NCBI RefSeq assembly: GCF_002505485.1
Contig: NZ_DAVG01000062.1
Span: 1-64,000 of the forward strand
Reading direction: 5' to 3'
DNA from: Methanosarcina sp. UBA5
GTDB taxonomy: Archaea > Halobacteriota > Methanosarcinia > Methanosarcinales > Methanosarcinaceae
DNA length: 64,000 nt
Of the stretch, positions 27,331 through 35,617 are shown in pieces (positions within the stretch are counted from its first letter, which is position 1; every line of letters starts with the position of its first letter). The translations under genes were made by a program, and so were the position numbers. A model generated the notes under the pieces. It searched no databases. It saw only the letters and a program-made list of their open reading frames with translations, and was not told the origin of the DNA.

Positions 27331-29375
27331 AGGTAATCACCAAGATTATACTGTCGAGGTACAGCAGTTTTTCTCCTTCCTTTTTTCGGCCCTGCCTTCC
27401 CCGTTTTTTCGGTTAGCTCCGTAACCCTGGCAGGTTCCTCTTCAGGCAGCTTTTCGGCTTTACCTGGTTTTTCCTTTCCAGGTTTGCCTTTAACCCTTGG
27501 CTCAGACAGCTTTTTAATTTTCTTCACAGGCTCACTTTCAGGATTACTTTCCGATTTACCCTCAGTTTTACTTTCAGATTTAACTTCAGGTCTACTTTCA
27601 ACTTCAGGTTTACTTTCGGCGTGACTTTCAGATTTTATTTCAGGCTCGCTATCTTTGTCTTTCCTGAACTCGGTTTCTGTTTCTTGAGTTTTCCTTGGAG
27701 TCCTAGAAGTTTCCTGCGGTATATTCGATTCTGGCGGCGCTACAGGTTTACTGGACAACTCTGTTGATCCCGAATCAGGCAGCTTGGGAGGCTCCATATT
27801 AGATGAACATTGAGAATTTGATGCGGGTAATTTGGAACTATCCGGACTAGCGGCTGAAATCTCGATACTCCTTGGAGCTTCAGCGCTCTTTGACGTCTCA
27901 GTACTCTTTGATGTCTCAGTACTTTTTGAAGCCTCGTTACTCTTTTTAGTACTCTTTTTTTCAGTATTCTTAATTTTGTCTGAGGTCCTCAGAATCCCGG
28001 AGAGTTCAGTAATTTCAAGATTGTCGGTAATTACTCCAGCCAGTCTGGGTTTTCCGGCAAATCCGGCTTCCTCTGCACTATCAGGTTTTATTTCTTCAAA
28101 TTCCAAAAATTCGGCAGTGGGGGCCGAGATTGCAGAACCGGAAGTGTAAGCAGGACCATCAGAGCTGGCCGAATTAGCAGGAACCTCTATCCTGAAATCA
28201 GGGCTTTTGAAGTCCATAGCTTTAGCTTCAATAAGCTTCGAGAGCCGGCCTTCAGTTTCTTCGTCTACCCTTGACCTTGGGATATTCGGGCTCCGGACAA
28301 TTTCATCAATAATCAGCCCGCCGTCGTTTAAGCTCATTTTCCGGATCTCGCTTGCAACGGCATGGTCCGGATCGGAAAAGGTTACATTTAAACTCTCTTC
28401 CGAAAGTGACTCTTTTGCCCTCCGGTCTATAACGTTTGACACAAGAGCTCCTTTATTAAGCAGAAGTTCCTCAAGCTCGCTCTGTGAAAGGACTGCCCCC
28501 GAGTCCCCTGAAACTTCCAGAAACACCACGGATTCAGGGATTTCTTCAAGATGCTCGTTCACTGCAGAAAAAATCTGTTCATATGGCTTATCTTCACCGG
28601 CCAAATTTATCCGAACGGAAAGGAAATTCCGAGTCGGAATCGTGCGTTTGCTAATCTCAAGCCCTTTTTCGGAAAGCGTGATGATATTGTAGGAGCGGGC
28701 TTCCTTTTCGGACATACTGTTTCTTTCAGTACTGCCAGGGTAAGTTATCCAGGTCTCACCGGTCTTATTTTTAATTATTGCATGTTCATGGTAGTCGCCA
28801 AGAAGAACTGCATCAATCTTGAAAGGAAGGTTTTCAAGCACTTCATCACAGTCCCATTCCGCATATGGAAAAGGATTCATAATCTGGTGCATCGCGAGCA
28901 GTTTCCAGCCGTTTTCCTCAGAATCGGAAACAGTGGAAGAGTCCGGCGCCTCAAACCCTGAGTAGTCGAAGATAGGAATTTTTGATTTTGGGACACTGTC
29001 GATCCCGTAGATGGCCGCATCGCCTACCATGAGCGGTTTTTTTCCGAGCCTTGCCGCAAGTCCCATTTCTTCAAAAAGGTCGAGCCACTGGGTATTCTGC
29101 TTGCTCTCATGATTCCCGACAATTCCTAAAAAAGGTATGTTAGCCGCCTTCAGCCTGGACAGGAGATTAATTGTATCAAGGAGGTCTTCAAGGGTCGGGT
29201 TCCTTGAATCAAAAAGGTCTCCCGCATGCACTACAGCATCAACCTGCATCTCAACCGCATCGTTTACAACAAGTTCGAAAGCTGCAAAAAAATCGTTTCT
29301 CCGGGCCTCGCTGTGGTACTGCCTGTATCCTAGATGCGTGTCTGCAGTGTGGAGTATCCTTATTTCCCTGGCCAT
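27327..29375 (-). CDS. mre11: Mre11 nuclease with long disordered C-terminal tail
   Basis: 682 residues. The N-terminal metallophosphoesterase core has the metal motifs HTADTHLGYRQYHSEARR, VHAGDLFDSRNPT, GIVGNHESK, AMHQ and GDYHEHA. A capping domain follows to about residue 400. The last 250 or so residues are Ser/Glu/Lys/Pro-rich, with short repeats (SKSTETSKSTETSKSAEAP; SESHAESKPEVESRPEVKSE), and end in a basic patch KKGRRKTAVPRQYNLGDYL. That tail is much longer than in characterised archaeal Mre11 and could bind DNA, while the final conserved-looking residues may contact Rad50. The gene is upstream of and coupled to rad50. Confidence 0.95.
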   Translation of the reverse strand: MAREIRILHTADTHLGYRQYHSEARRNDFFAAFELVVNDAVEMQVDAVVHAGDLFDSRNPTLEDLLDTINLLSRLKAANIPFLGIVGNHESKQNTQWLDLFEEMGLAARLGKKPLMVGDAAIYGIDSVPKSKIPIFDYSGFEAPDSSTVSDSEENGWKLLAMHQIMNPFPYAEWDCDEVLENLPFKIDAVLLGDYHEHAIIKNKTGETWITYPGSTERNSMSEKEARSYNIITLSEKGLEISKRTIPTRNFLSVRINLAGEDKPYEQIFSAVNEHLEEIPESVVFLEVSGDSGAVLSQSELEELLLNKGALVSNVIDRRAKESLSEESLNVTFSDPDHAVASEIRKMSLNDGGLIIDEIVRSPNIPRSRVDEETEGRLSKLIEAKAMDFKSPDFRIEVPANSASSDGPAYTSGSAISAPTAEFLEFEEIKPDSAEEAGFAGKPRLAGVITDNLEITELSGILRTSDKIKNTEKKSTKKSNEASKSTETSKSTETSKSAEAPRSIEISAASPDSSKLPASNSQCSSNMEPPKLPDSGSTELSSKPVAPPESNIPQETSRTPRKTQETETEFRKDKDSEPEIKSESHAESKPEVESRPEVKSESKTEGKSESNPESEPVKKIKKLSEPRVKGKPGKEKPGKAEKLPEEEPARVTELTEKTGKAGPKKGRRKTAVPRQYNLGDYL

Positions 29376-29557
29376 GGTTCTATCAGTCTCTAATTTTTAC
29401 CCTATAAGAGTTTCCATATTAGTAATTAACTAATTTTTACAGAAGACAGACTTCCTCCAGATTGGAAGTTAACATATTTCATGCCGAAATGCTGACTAAT
29501 TGACATAAGCCTGATATAAAAATCAAACATACAAAAATTTCAAAATCTTTTTGACTA

Positions 29558-30946
29558 ATGAGAATAAAAAACTTGGTAATTTCTATTTGGAGGACTAAAT
29601 TGAAAGACAGTGATTCATTTTTTTTAGATTTAACAGAAAGTATAGAAAATTGTTTTCAAGGTTATTTTCGGAAGTATGCACACATCAGTGAAGAAGAGAT
29701 AAAGATAGAAGTACCTAGTGATCGTATTCTTTTTACCTCAGATTCAGTAGAGTGTTCTTCTGTAAACAAAGAGTACATTGATCAACTGTTTTCTACTTTG
29801 ATTTCTACATCAGCAGAAGGAGAAACTATAATTTTCAATAACTACTTTTTTGAATCATTAATTAATTTTGATCTGGAAGTAAACGACCGAGAAAAAAATA
29901 AAATTGTTAACGATGTCTTTAACAGTGAAAAGGTAGATGGTTACAATAAATTAACTTACAAAATAGCTCATTTATCGGAGTTGTTCTTAGTTTCAGTATA
30001 TAAAATAATGAACAAAGAAAACAGAAAAAAATTTATCAATCTGTTAATTGGTCTATCTTGGGTTGAGCTATTTGTTTATCATGAGAAAAAGACACTACCA
30101 AAGAACTTAATTGAATGGATGAGACTTTTCCAAAAAAGAATTGTAACACTACAAATTAATTCAAAAGAGCCTTTAGATTATAGTACGTTTAGTAAATTAA
30201 GTGATGCTTATATATTTAACATCACATATAATTTAAATATTCCTTTAGCAAAAAAACTCTCTTTAGATGGTTTATTTCCTTCTATTCAGAATTTAACAGA
30301 GAGAAAATTATCCTTCAATGAAATTGACTGCCCAAAAAGAACTTATGTTTCAGATTTAGTTTATCACTACGAGACTGCAATATCTACTGAAAATCCTCAT
30401 CTTCAGTTTCTTGCATTTTACCACATACTAGAATATTCCTTTGAGGAAGTCTATAGCAAAAACCTTATAGATTCTATAAAGAACAAAATAACTGATCCAA
30501 GTTTTTCCTATAACAAAACAGAAAATATATCTGAACTTATAAAAATAATAGAAAAAAGTCTCAAAAAGAGAGATTTAGAGTATAATTACGATGAATTAGA
30601 ATCTTTAAGACTTACTTTGAAGGAATACATAGATATTGATGCTTTGAAAACCCATATATCCAGATACGATTCAAACCTACTCGACTATTATAGCCAACCA
30701 GTACCATTTTTAGGAAAATATGTTGTAGATTTTAATGCTAGTCCAAAAGAAACAGTATCAAAAATCGCTGAAAGAATCTATAAAGTAAGAAATTCTATTG
30801 TTCACAGTAAAAAAGGAAATAAATTCATTTGTATGCCGTTTAGACACGACAGGCAACTAAAGATGGAAATTCCCCTTATTAGGTTTATAGCAGAGGAAGT
30901 GATTCTAAAAACTTCTACGCTGATTGACTTAAATCAATCAGTGTGA
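29558..30946 (+). CDS. Hypothetical protein with C-terminal HEPN-type RNase motif
   Basis: 462 residues, AT-rich, with no relative I can name. The C-terminal part contains FLAFYHILEYSFEEVY and, near the end, VRNSIVHS, in which Arg411 and His416 form the R-x4-H motif of HEPN domains, many of which are RNases in abortive-infection, toxin-antitoxin or CRISPR systems. The N-terminal 250 residues are a mixed helical region of unknown fold. Composition is unlike the neighbouring mre11/rad50 genes, suggesting transfer. No antitoxin-like partner gene is adjacent, so a toxin role is only a hypothesis. Confidence 0.8.
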   Translation: MRIKNLVISIWRTKLKDSDSFFLDLTESIENCFQGYFRKYAHISEEEIKIEVPSDRILFTSDSVECSSVNKEYIDQLFSTLISTSAEGETIIFNNYFFESLINFDLEVNDREKNKIVNDVFNSEKVDGYNKLTYKIAHLSELFLVSVYKIMNKENRKKFINLLIGLSWVELFVYHEKKTLPKNLIEWMRLFQKRIVTLQINSKEPLDYSTFSKLSDAYIFNITYNLNIPLAKKLSLDGLFPSIQNLTERKLSFNEIDCPKRTYVSDLVYHYETAISTENPHLQFLAFYHILEYSFEEVYSKNLIDSIKNKITDPSFSYNKTENISELIKIIEKSLKKRDLEYNYDELESLRLTLKEYIDIDALKTHISRYDSNLLDYYSQPVPFLGKYVVDFNASPKETVSKIAERIYKVRNSIVHSKKGNKFICMPFRHDRQLKMEIPLIRFIAEEVILKTSTLIDLNQSV

Positions 30947-31043
30947 CTGATTTATATCAAGGGCTTATACAGTAACTCAAAGTTTGCTTTTTAGAATCTA
31001 CCTTTTGAGTAAAATCGATATGTGAATAATCTAATGTCCCAAT

Positions 31044-31406
31044 TTATACACACTTTCTTGGGTTCGCTACCTCTCTTTTAAGAATCTCAATCCAATCCGG
31101 AGCCTGTACCCCGGGATACTCATACCCTAAAAGAAGCACCTCGCTGAATTCTTCGCCTTCAGTCGGCATGGACCCTGTTACTTCATATGTTGGGAACGGG
31201 ACCGAAAGTACTCATTTTACAGTCTCATCAACTTCCAGTTTCGTAAGCCTGGTGACATTCTCCGTAAAAAGCACTTCTTCGGCACTGCTCGCAGTTACAA
31301 TAGGTATTGTGCGAATCGAGTGATATATACATGATTCAACTACAGCAAATCCAAGTACGAGCTCTTTCCAGATCATAGTTTTGTTCTGATCGGTTGTTTC
31401 TGCCAC
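31044..31406 (-). pseudogene. Gene interrupted by in-frame TGA (120-codon reading frame)
   Basis: From a GTG at 31406 behind a GGGGGAT site, 64 codons run to TGA at 31212-31214. The same frame then continues without a stop for 55 codons to TAA at 31044-31046. The downstream segment reads like normal protein (VPFPTYEVTG, EEFSEVLLLGYEYPGVQAPDWIEILKREV) and contains no plausible own start, so the two parts look like one gene broken by a nonsense change. TGA is not recoded in Methanosarcina as far as I know. It may resemble ARPP/DUF6569-like small proteins, but I am not sure of the family. Confidence 0.6.
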
Positions 31407-31714
31407 TGTTTATCCCCCAACTATAAACATTCGGTTCAGTTCAGTTTCGTTCGGTTTAACAGGTTTTGAGCTTATAGAAAGGATATGATCGTAAGCGATA
31501 AGTTCTTTTCTTTCGAGAAAATCAACTCCCGTAGTCTCTATTTCTCTACATTTCCATAAGAAGTGAAAATGTCTCCAAAAGGGTATCCGGAATAAAAGTT
31601 TATTCGGAATATTTCTTTTTCCTGGAACTACAGTAAACTGAAACTCCCTAACAGATAGCGAAATTTAAATACTTTTAGGAGTTCCGATCTTTTAGAAATA
31701 TAGGAGCTGTTTAA
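31407..31714. other. Intergenic region
   Basis: Contains a short CGGTTCAGTTCAGTTTCGTTCGGTTT repeat-like tract near 31434 and a TATA-like TTTAAATAC at about 31664-31672, 43-51 bases before the SnoaL-like gene. Nothing else was recognised. Confidence 0.35.
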
Positions 31715-32077
31715 ATGATATCAGTACTTGAAGCACAGGAATTTGCTACAGAATGGGTTGAAGCCTGGAACTCTCATAACATTGATAGAATTCTCGAGCA
31801 TTATAGTGAAGACTTCGAGATGACTACTCCTATGATAGTCCTTGTAATGAATGATCAAACAGGCACCCTCAAAGGCAAGAAGAATGTGAAACCATACTGG
31901 GAAAAAGCACTTGAAAGAGTCCCTGACCTTCGGTTTGAGTTGCTTGATGTATTTGTGAGTGTCAATAGTCTGGTAATTTATTATAAAGCCGTTTTCGGAA
32001 AACTTGCCGCAGAAATTCTGTTTTTTGGAGAAGATGGTAAGGTAAACAGAAGCATTGCTCATTATAATGAGATTTAA
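31715..32077 (+). CDS. SnoaL-like (NTF2-fold) protein
   Basis: 120 residues with the SnoaL/NTF2-like opening FATEWVEAWNSHNIDRILEHYSEDFEMTTP, the central LKGKKNVKPYWEKALERVPDLRFELLDVFV and the terminal FFGEDGKVNRSIAHYNE. The fold forms a cone-shaped cavity used either by small isomerases/cyclases or for ligand binding. No catalytic residue set can be assigned, so the substrate is unknown. It is a monocistronic gene with a TATA-like element about 45 bases upstream. Confidence 0.88.
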   Translation: MISVLEAQEFATEWVEAWNSHNIDRILEHYSEDFEMTTPMIVLVMNDQTGTLKGKKNVKPYWEKALERVPDLRFELLDVFVSVNSLVIYYKAVFGKLAAEILFFGEDGKVNRSIAHYNEI

Positions 32078-32550
32078 TTTTTAGAGTTCTATATAAATCC
32101 TTAATTTGATGCAAATTATTTTACAATTTTTGTTCATTTTTATATCCCATGAGTTTGAATTTAATTTACTTTAATTGATTACAAAACTTCCTTGCTCTAA
32201 TTGTTTTCTCAAATTTCCTTTTCACTACAGAAAATGGTCTCTGATATGTTCCTTTGATCATAAGTTTTTTTCGATATTTTCTCCCTATTTTTTCTTTTTT
32301 ACCTTAAAGGGGTATATAATTGGGTCTTCTTTGATTTTTTTTCTCTAATTAAAGCATGAAGTTCTTGGGATAGTATCCTTTATTCCTTATATCAACAGAT
32401 ACTTTTCACTCGAATATTTCCACAGAGCCCTTTCAGAGCCCTTTCTATAGATATAGATATTTTATGAGAAGACTAGGATAGTATTGGATAAAACGAAATC
32501 AAAATATGAAATTAGATATCTTTGACATTTTTAAGACAGAGAGATCACGC
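32078..32550. other. AT-rich intergenic stretch
   Basis: T-rich noncoding DNA with a short direct repeat CAGAGCCCTTT at about 32424 and 32435. The upstream extension of the DJ-1 frame (ATG 32506) lies here but lacks a ribosome site. Confidence 0.35.
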
Positions 32551-33177
32551 ATGAAAAGCATAGTATATCTTTACGTATTTGACACAATGGCTGACTGGGA
32601 AGTCGGTTATTTAAGTGCTGAATTAAACTCGGGAAGATACTACAGAAAAGGGCTAAAACCTTTAAAAATAGTGACAGTTGGTGTAGACAAAACCCCTGTA
32701 ATTACAATGGGTGGCGTAAAAATACTACCTGACATTAGACCTGAAGAATTTATCATTGAAAATGCTGCAGCCCTGATCCTCCCTGGCGGAAATACATGGA
32801 CAGAACCAATTCACGACCCAATTTTAAAAAAGGCTAAAGAATGTTTGCAGAGAGGTGCAATTGTTGGGGCAATTTGCGGCGCTACAATGGGACTTGCTGA
32901 AAAAGGGATGCTGAATAATAGATGGCATACCAGCAATGATCTTGGATTTCTTAAAACGACATGCCCAAACTATGCAGGAGAAAAGTATTATAAACAAGAA
33001 CCAGCGGTATCTGACGGAAATCTGATTACTGCTTCCGGAACAGCTCCACTGGAATTCACTGTTCAAATGTTGAAGAGACTGGATGTGTTCTCACTGCAAA
33101 CGTTAGATTCATGGTACAATCTTTATTATACTCACGAACCGAAATACTTCTATGAGCTGATTAATTCTATTCAATGA
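32551..33177 (+). CDS. DJ-1/PfpI family protein (class I amidotransferase-like)
   Basis: 208 residues from ATG 32551. Signature: VYLYVFDTMADWEVGYL, ALILPGGNTW, and the nucleophile elbow GAICGAT with Cys109. This is the YoaZ/YdeA-like branch of the DJ-1/ThiJ/PfpI superfamily, whose members include chaperones, deglycases and proteases. The exact activity is not predictable. ATG 32506 would add 15 residues not seen in relatives and has no ribosome site. A GAGAGAT precedes ATG 32551. Confidence 0.88.
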   Translation: MKSIVYLYVFDTMADWEVGYLSAELNSGRYYRKGLKPLKIVTVGVDKTPVITMGGVKILPDIRPEEFIIENAAALILPGGNTWTEPIHDPILKKAKECLQRGAIVGAICGATMGLAEKGMLNNRWHTSNDLGFLKTTCPNYAGEKYYKQEPAVSDGNLITASGTAPLEFTVQMLKRLDVFSLQTLDSWYNLYYTHEPKYFYELINSIQ

Positions 33178-33201
33178 GTTATAAAAAGACCATTGTTTTT
33201 G

Positions 33202-33244
33202 CTCCCAGTATGGATTATCATTTAGAAAGCATCACTACTGGGAG
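33202..33244. terminator. Hairpin terminator between convergent genes
   Basis: CTCCCAGTA at 33202-33210 pairs perfectly with TACTGGGAG at 33236-33244 around a 25-base loop, between a plus-strand stop (33177) and a minus-strand stop (33266). Suits bidirectional termination. Confidence 0.55.
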
Positions 33245-33265
33245 ACCATAACAATGCTAGCTGGA

Positions 33266-33598
33266 TCAGATAATATATAATTTCTTTCCGGCGTTATATC
33301 CAGCACCATACCCGTCTCTAAACCCGTTATAGTATCCTCCATTGTATCCGGAATCTGGCCCGTAGTAGATCATGAGGAACATGCGCGGACTTTTACCGGC
33401 TATGCCATCTGTAAACCCGGTACTGTATCCTTTTGAGTATCCTTCCCAGTAGCCGCGAGTATAGCTGTCATTGCTTTTGTCTCCATATTTCACAGATGCA
33501 GCTGCACTTACGGACGAAGCAGTTAGCGAAACTATAAAAACGACTAACAGGAGAATGCTCAGTGTCTTTCTTATTCTTTCAGATATTTGTTTTCCCAT
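33266..33598 (-). CDS. Secreted Tyr/Gly-repeat protein
   Basis: 110 residues. An N-terminal signal peptide (basic start, then ILLLVVFIVSLTASSVSAAA) suggests secretion with cleavage near residue 33. The mature part has a regular GYxxGY spacing: RGYWEGYSKGYSTGFTDGIAG and GYNGGYYNGFRDGYGAGYNAG. Such four-residue Gly/Tyr repeats probably pack as a glycine-zipper-like or cell-surface structure. No catalytic residues. A ribosome site GGAGGGT lies just before ATG 33598. Function unknown. Confidence 0.8.
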   Translation of the reverse strand: MGKQISERIRKTLSILLLVVFIVSLTASSVSAAASVKYGDKSNDSYTRGYWEGYSKGYSTGFTDGIAGKSPRMFLMIYYGPDSGYNGGYYNGFRDGYGAGYNAGKKLYII

Positions 33599-34063
33599 TC
33601 TTTACCCTCCAACTTTTTATTTAATTTGGATTTCATGGTATCCACTAAATATGATTGATGTTTTAAACCTCTGAATATGTATTGCATTCACAGCAATTTT
33701 TTAAGCTATTTCGGTTAGATTAGTCCTACTTTAAGATTAATACACCTAGATTTCGATTGCTGCTCAATGTATATGCATATAACTGGGAGATATATAAGAA
33801 GAATAGAAAATATTCTCCTTACAATTATTAATTATGAAAAAATAGGACAATACAAATGCAAGTTACTCAAAAAATGAGAATTGACCATTTAATATCACAA
33901 AAACGCTGTTGAGCCACACTGTTGGGCCAATGGTTATGAAACTCTTTTGCCCGCCGATATCAGTGAAGAGGAACTACAGGAAACAGTATAATAGTAGTAA
34001 GAAAATATACTACAGAGCACGGTATAATTTTAATTTATAAGTAATAAAAATGAGGGGATTAAG
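33599..34063. other. Intergenic region with short decayed frames
   Basis: AT-rich. Near 33905-33990 a 31-codon frame ends CWANGYETLLPADISEEELQETV before TAA, looking like the tail of a lost gene, but it has no start and is too short to assign. Otherwise nothing recognised. Confidence 0.3.
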
Positions 34064-34168
34064 ATGATGATAGGTGGCTCTGAAATAATATTTGCGCTCA
34101 GCATAATAATATCTGTTATATTCTTTGTATTAATTTTGAGACTACTTTTTAAATTAAAATGGAAATGA
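34064..34168 (+). CDS. Tiny single-pass membrane protein (34 residues)
   Basis: The frame reads MMIGGSEIIFALSIIISVIF followed by FVLILRLLFKLKWK: a short N terminus, one hydrophobic helix of about 22 residues, and a basic end. A GAGGGGAT ribosome site lies five bases before the ATG. A diverged second copy follows at 34191-34298. Size, topology and the ribosome site support a real small protein. Role unknown. Confidence 0.6.
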   Translation: MMIGGSEIIFALSIIISVIFFVLILRLLFKLKWK

Positions 34169-34190
34169 AAATTAAATAGGGTACTGTAAG

Positions 34191-34298
34191 ATAACAGGAG
34201 TCAATGAAATAATAGCGATTGAACTCAATGTAATAATATCCATCATATTTGTAGTAATAATTGTTATTTTTAGTAATAATTGTAAAATTTTTCAGTAA
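34191..34298 (+). pseudogene. Decayed duplicate of the tiny membrane protein gene
   Basis: The frame TGVNEIIAIELNVIISIIFV followed by VIIVIF aligns with the product of 34064-34168 (GGSEIIFALSIIISVIFFVLILRL). A start codon is missing and the frame is preceded by TAA, so it is probably not translated. Confidence 0.5.
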
Positions 34299-34400
34299 GT
34301 TGGGATGGAACTGACAGTAAACAATCGTGAGTAAACAATCTTGAGAAAATTGCAATCCCGCTAAGGTTCCAGACCACTCTAAATTTTCTTTTTGAATCCC

Positions 34401-35075
34401 TCAGGCTTTACGAAATAGCTTTTTCTTAATTTTTCGCCTGGCACTGCCTGACATCTGTTTAAGAATAATGGATGTGGGCGTGTTTTTTCCCGCAGGAGAA
34501 ACTTTTCCTTCCCTGATGGCTTCCAGCACGGCGTCGAGGGTATTTTCCGATGCATCGATCTCTGTATATGCCTGGCCTACCATTTCGGGAATATGGGAAT
34601 CGCTTCCTGCAACGCCCGGAATTCCAAGCTTTTTTGCCTCGGTTGCGGCTTTTCGGTTTGCTTTATTAAATAGGCAGCGGGAGTTGAAGACCTCAACGGC
34701 ATCAATGTCAAGCCCTTCGAAACTTCCTATCCCGTGGGAACTGCGCTTGAAGGGGTGAGGGATAATAACCGTGCCTCCGAGTTTTCGGGCTCTCTCAATC
34801 GTTTTTTCCGGACTCAAAAAAGGTTCAATATTCTGGCTTACTCCGAGAACGAGGATATGCCCCTTTGAAGAAGTAACCTCCACGCCTGGAATGACCGTAA
34901 GCCCAAGGTCAAGTTCCAGGGCTCTTTTTTCACAGGCAAGCCCACCTTCCACAGTGTCGTGGTCACAGATAGCAAATCCATCGAGCCCCTTTTTACGTGC
35001 TGCTTTAAGAATGTCGTCATGGCTCGATTTGCTATCTTTTGAATATTCGGAATGTACATGCAGATCAAATTTCAT
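34401..35075 (-). CDS. PHP-domain metal-dependent phosphoesterase
   Basis: 224 residues. The opening FDLHVHSEYSKDSKSSHDDILKAARKKGLDGFAICDHDT, then GLTVIPGVEVTSSKGHILVLG, IIPHPFKRSS and GSDSHIPEMVG, supplies the four PHP metal-binding motifs. Relatives of this size hydrolyse small phosphoesters or nucleotides such as 3',5'-bisphosphates. The substrate here is undetermined. The frame is open upstream to 35195, but those 40 residues precede the universally N-terminal HVHS motif, so I place the start at ATG 35075 although its ribosome site is poor. Confidence 0.9.
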   Translation of the reverse strand: MKFDLHVHSEYSKDSKSSHDDILKAARKKGLDGFAICDHDTVEGGLACEKRALELDLGLTVIPGVEVTSSKGHILVLGVSQNIEPFLSPEKTIERARKLGGTVIIPHPFKRSSHGIGSFEGLDIDAVEVFNSRCLFNKANRKAATEAKKLGIPGVAGSDSHIPEMVGQAYTEIDASENTLDAVLEAIREGKVSPAGKNTPTSIILKQMSGSARRKIKKKLFRKA

Positions 35076-35313
35076 GCTAACAGGAGAATGAGAAATGGAT
35101 TTATATATATTTTGAAATGGAAATCCATTGGCTTTCGGGTTTATTACAGACCGCAGAATAATTCGTTTACATGCGAACAAACCATTTAAAAACAAGGTGA
35201 AAATAAGATGAAAATTCAGGAGGAACTGCGAACGGGCAGAAACATAGCAAAAATCTGGTTTTAAGGGTTTAGTTTAGGATATTAGGAGGGTCTGATGTTT
35301 TCAGTAGACACCC

Positions 35314-35369
35314 GTTCGCATATAAACTAACAACTTGTGGATATAAATACCTTTCGTATATATGCGAAC
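35314..35369. repeat. Inverted repeat GTTCGCATATA / TATATGCGAAC
   Basis: Perfect 11-bp arms at 35314-35324 and 35359-35369, 34 bp apart. A related TGCGAAC lies near 35174. Arms overlap TATA-like sequence, so a regulator site is conceivable. Confidence 0.6.
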
Positions 35370-35550
35370 AGTATTCAGGTCATACGAAAAACTCTCTGAG
35401 AAAAAGATATTGGAAAACGCTATGGCAATATTCCAGCAGTTTTTATAAAATTCAAAAAGCTTTATACTCTTCAGAAAAGCCCGGAAATAATACATGGCCT
35501 GAAGCACAAACTTTAAAAATGTTTAATCCAAACTTTTTATAAAAAAGCTT

Positions 35551-35602
35551 GATCAAAAATCTAGGCGTTTAAGGAGCCTTTATCAAAATCTAGGCGTTTA
35601 AG
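35551..35602. repeat. Direct repeat with TCTAGGCGTTTAAG core
   Basis: Two near-identical copies 30 bp apart downstream of hflX (35551-35573 and 35581-35602). Confidence 0.65.
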
Positions 35603-35617
35603 AAAATTTGATAAAGA

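Larger units (their letters stand above)
35076..35617. other. Intergenic region with inverted and direct repeats
   Basis: Contains the GTTCGCATATA inverted repeat at 35314-35369, a CAAACTTTTT/AAAAAGCTTG hairpin at about 35528-35551 and two direct copies of the TCTAGGCGTTTAAG block (35551-35573, 35581-35602) just before the hflX stop side. Confidence 0.5.

Noticed and set aside
31212..31214. Selenocysteine or pyrrolysine reading of the TGA in the small broken gene
   Set aside because: TGA is not the pyrrolysine codon and I know of no selenocysteine system in Methanosarcina, so a nonsense mutation is simpler.
35076..35195. Upstream extension of the PHP phosphoesterase frame
   Set aside because: Places 40 unrelated residues before the normally N-terminal HVHS metal motif.
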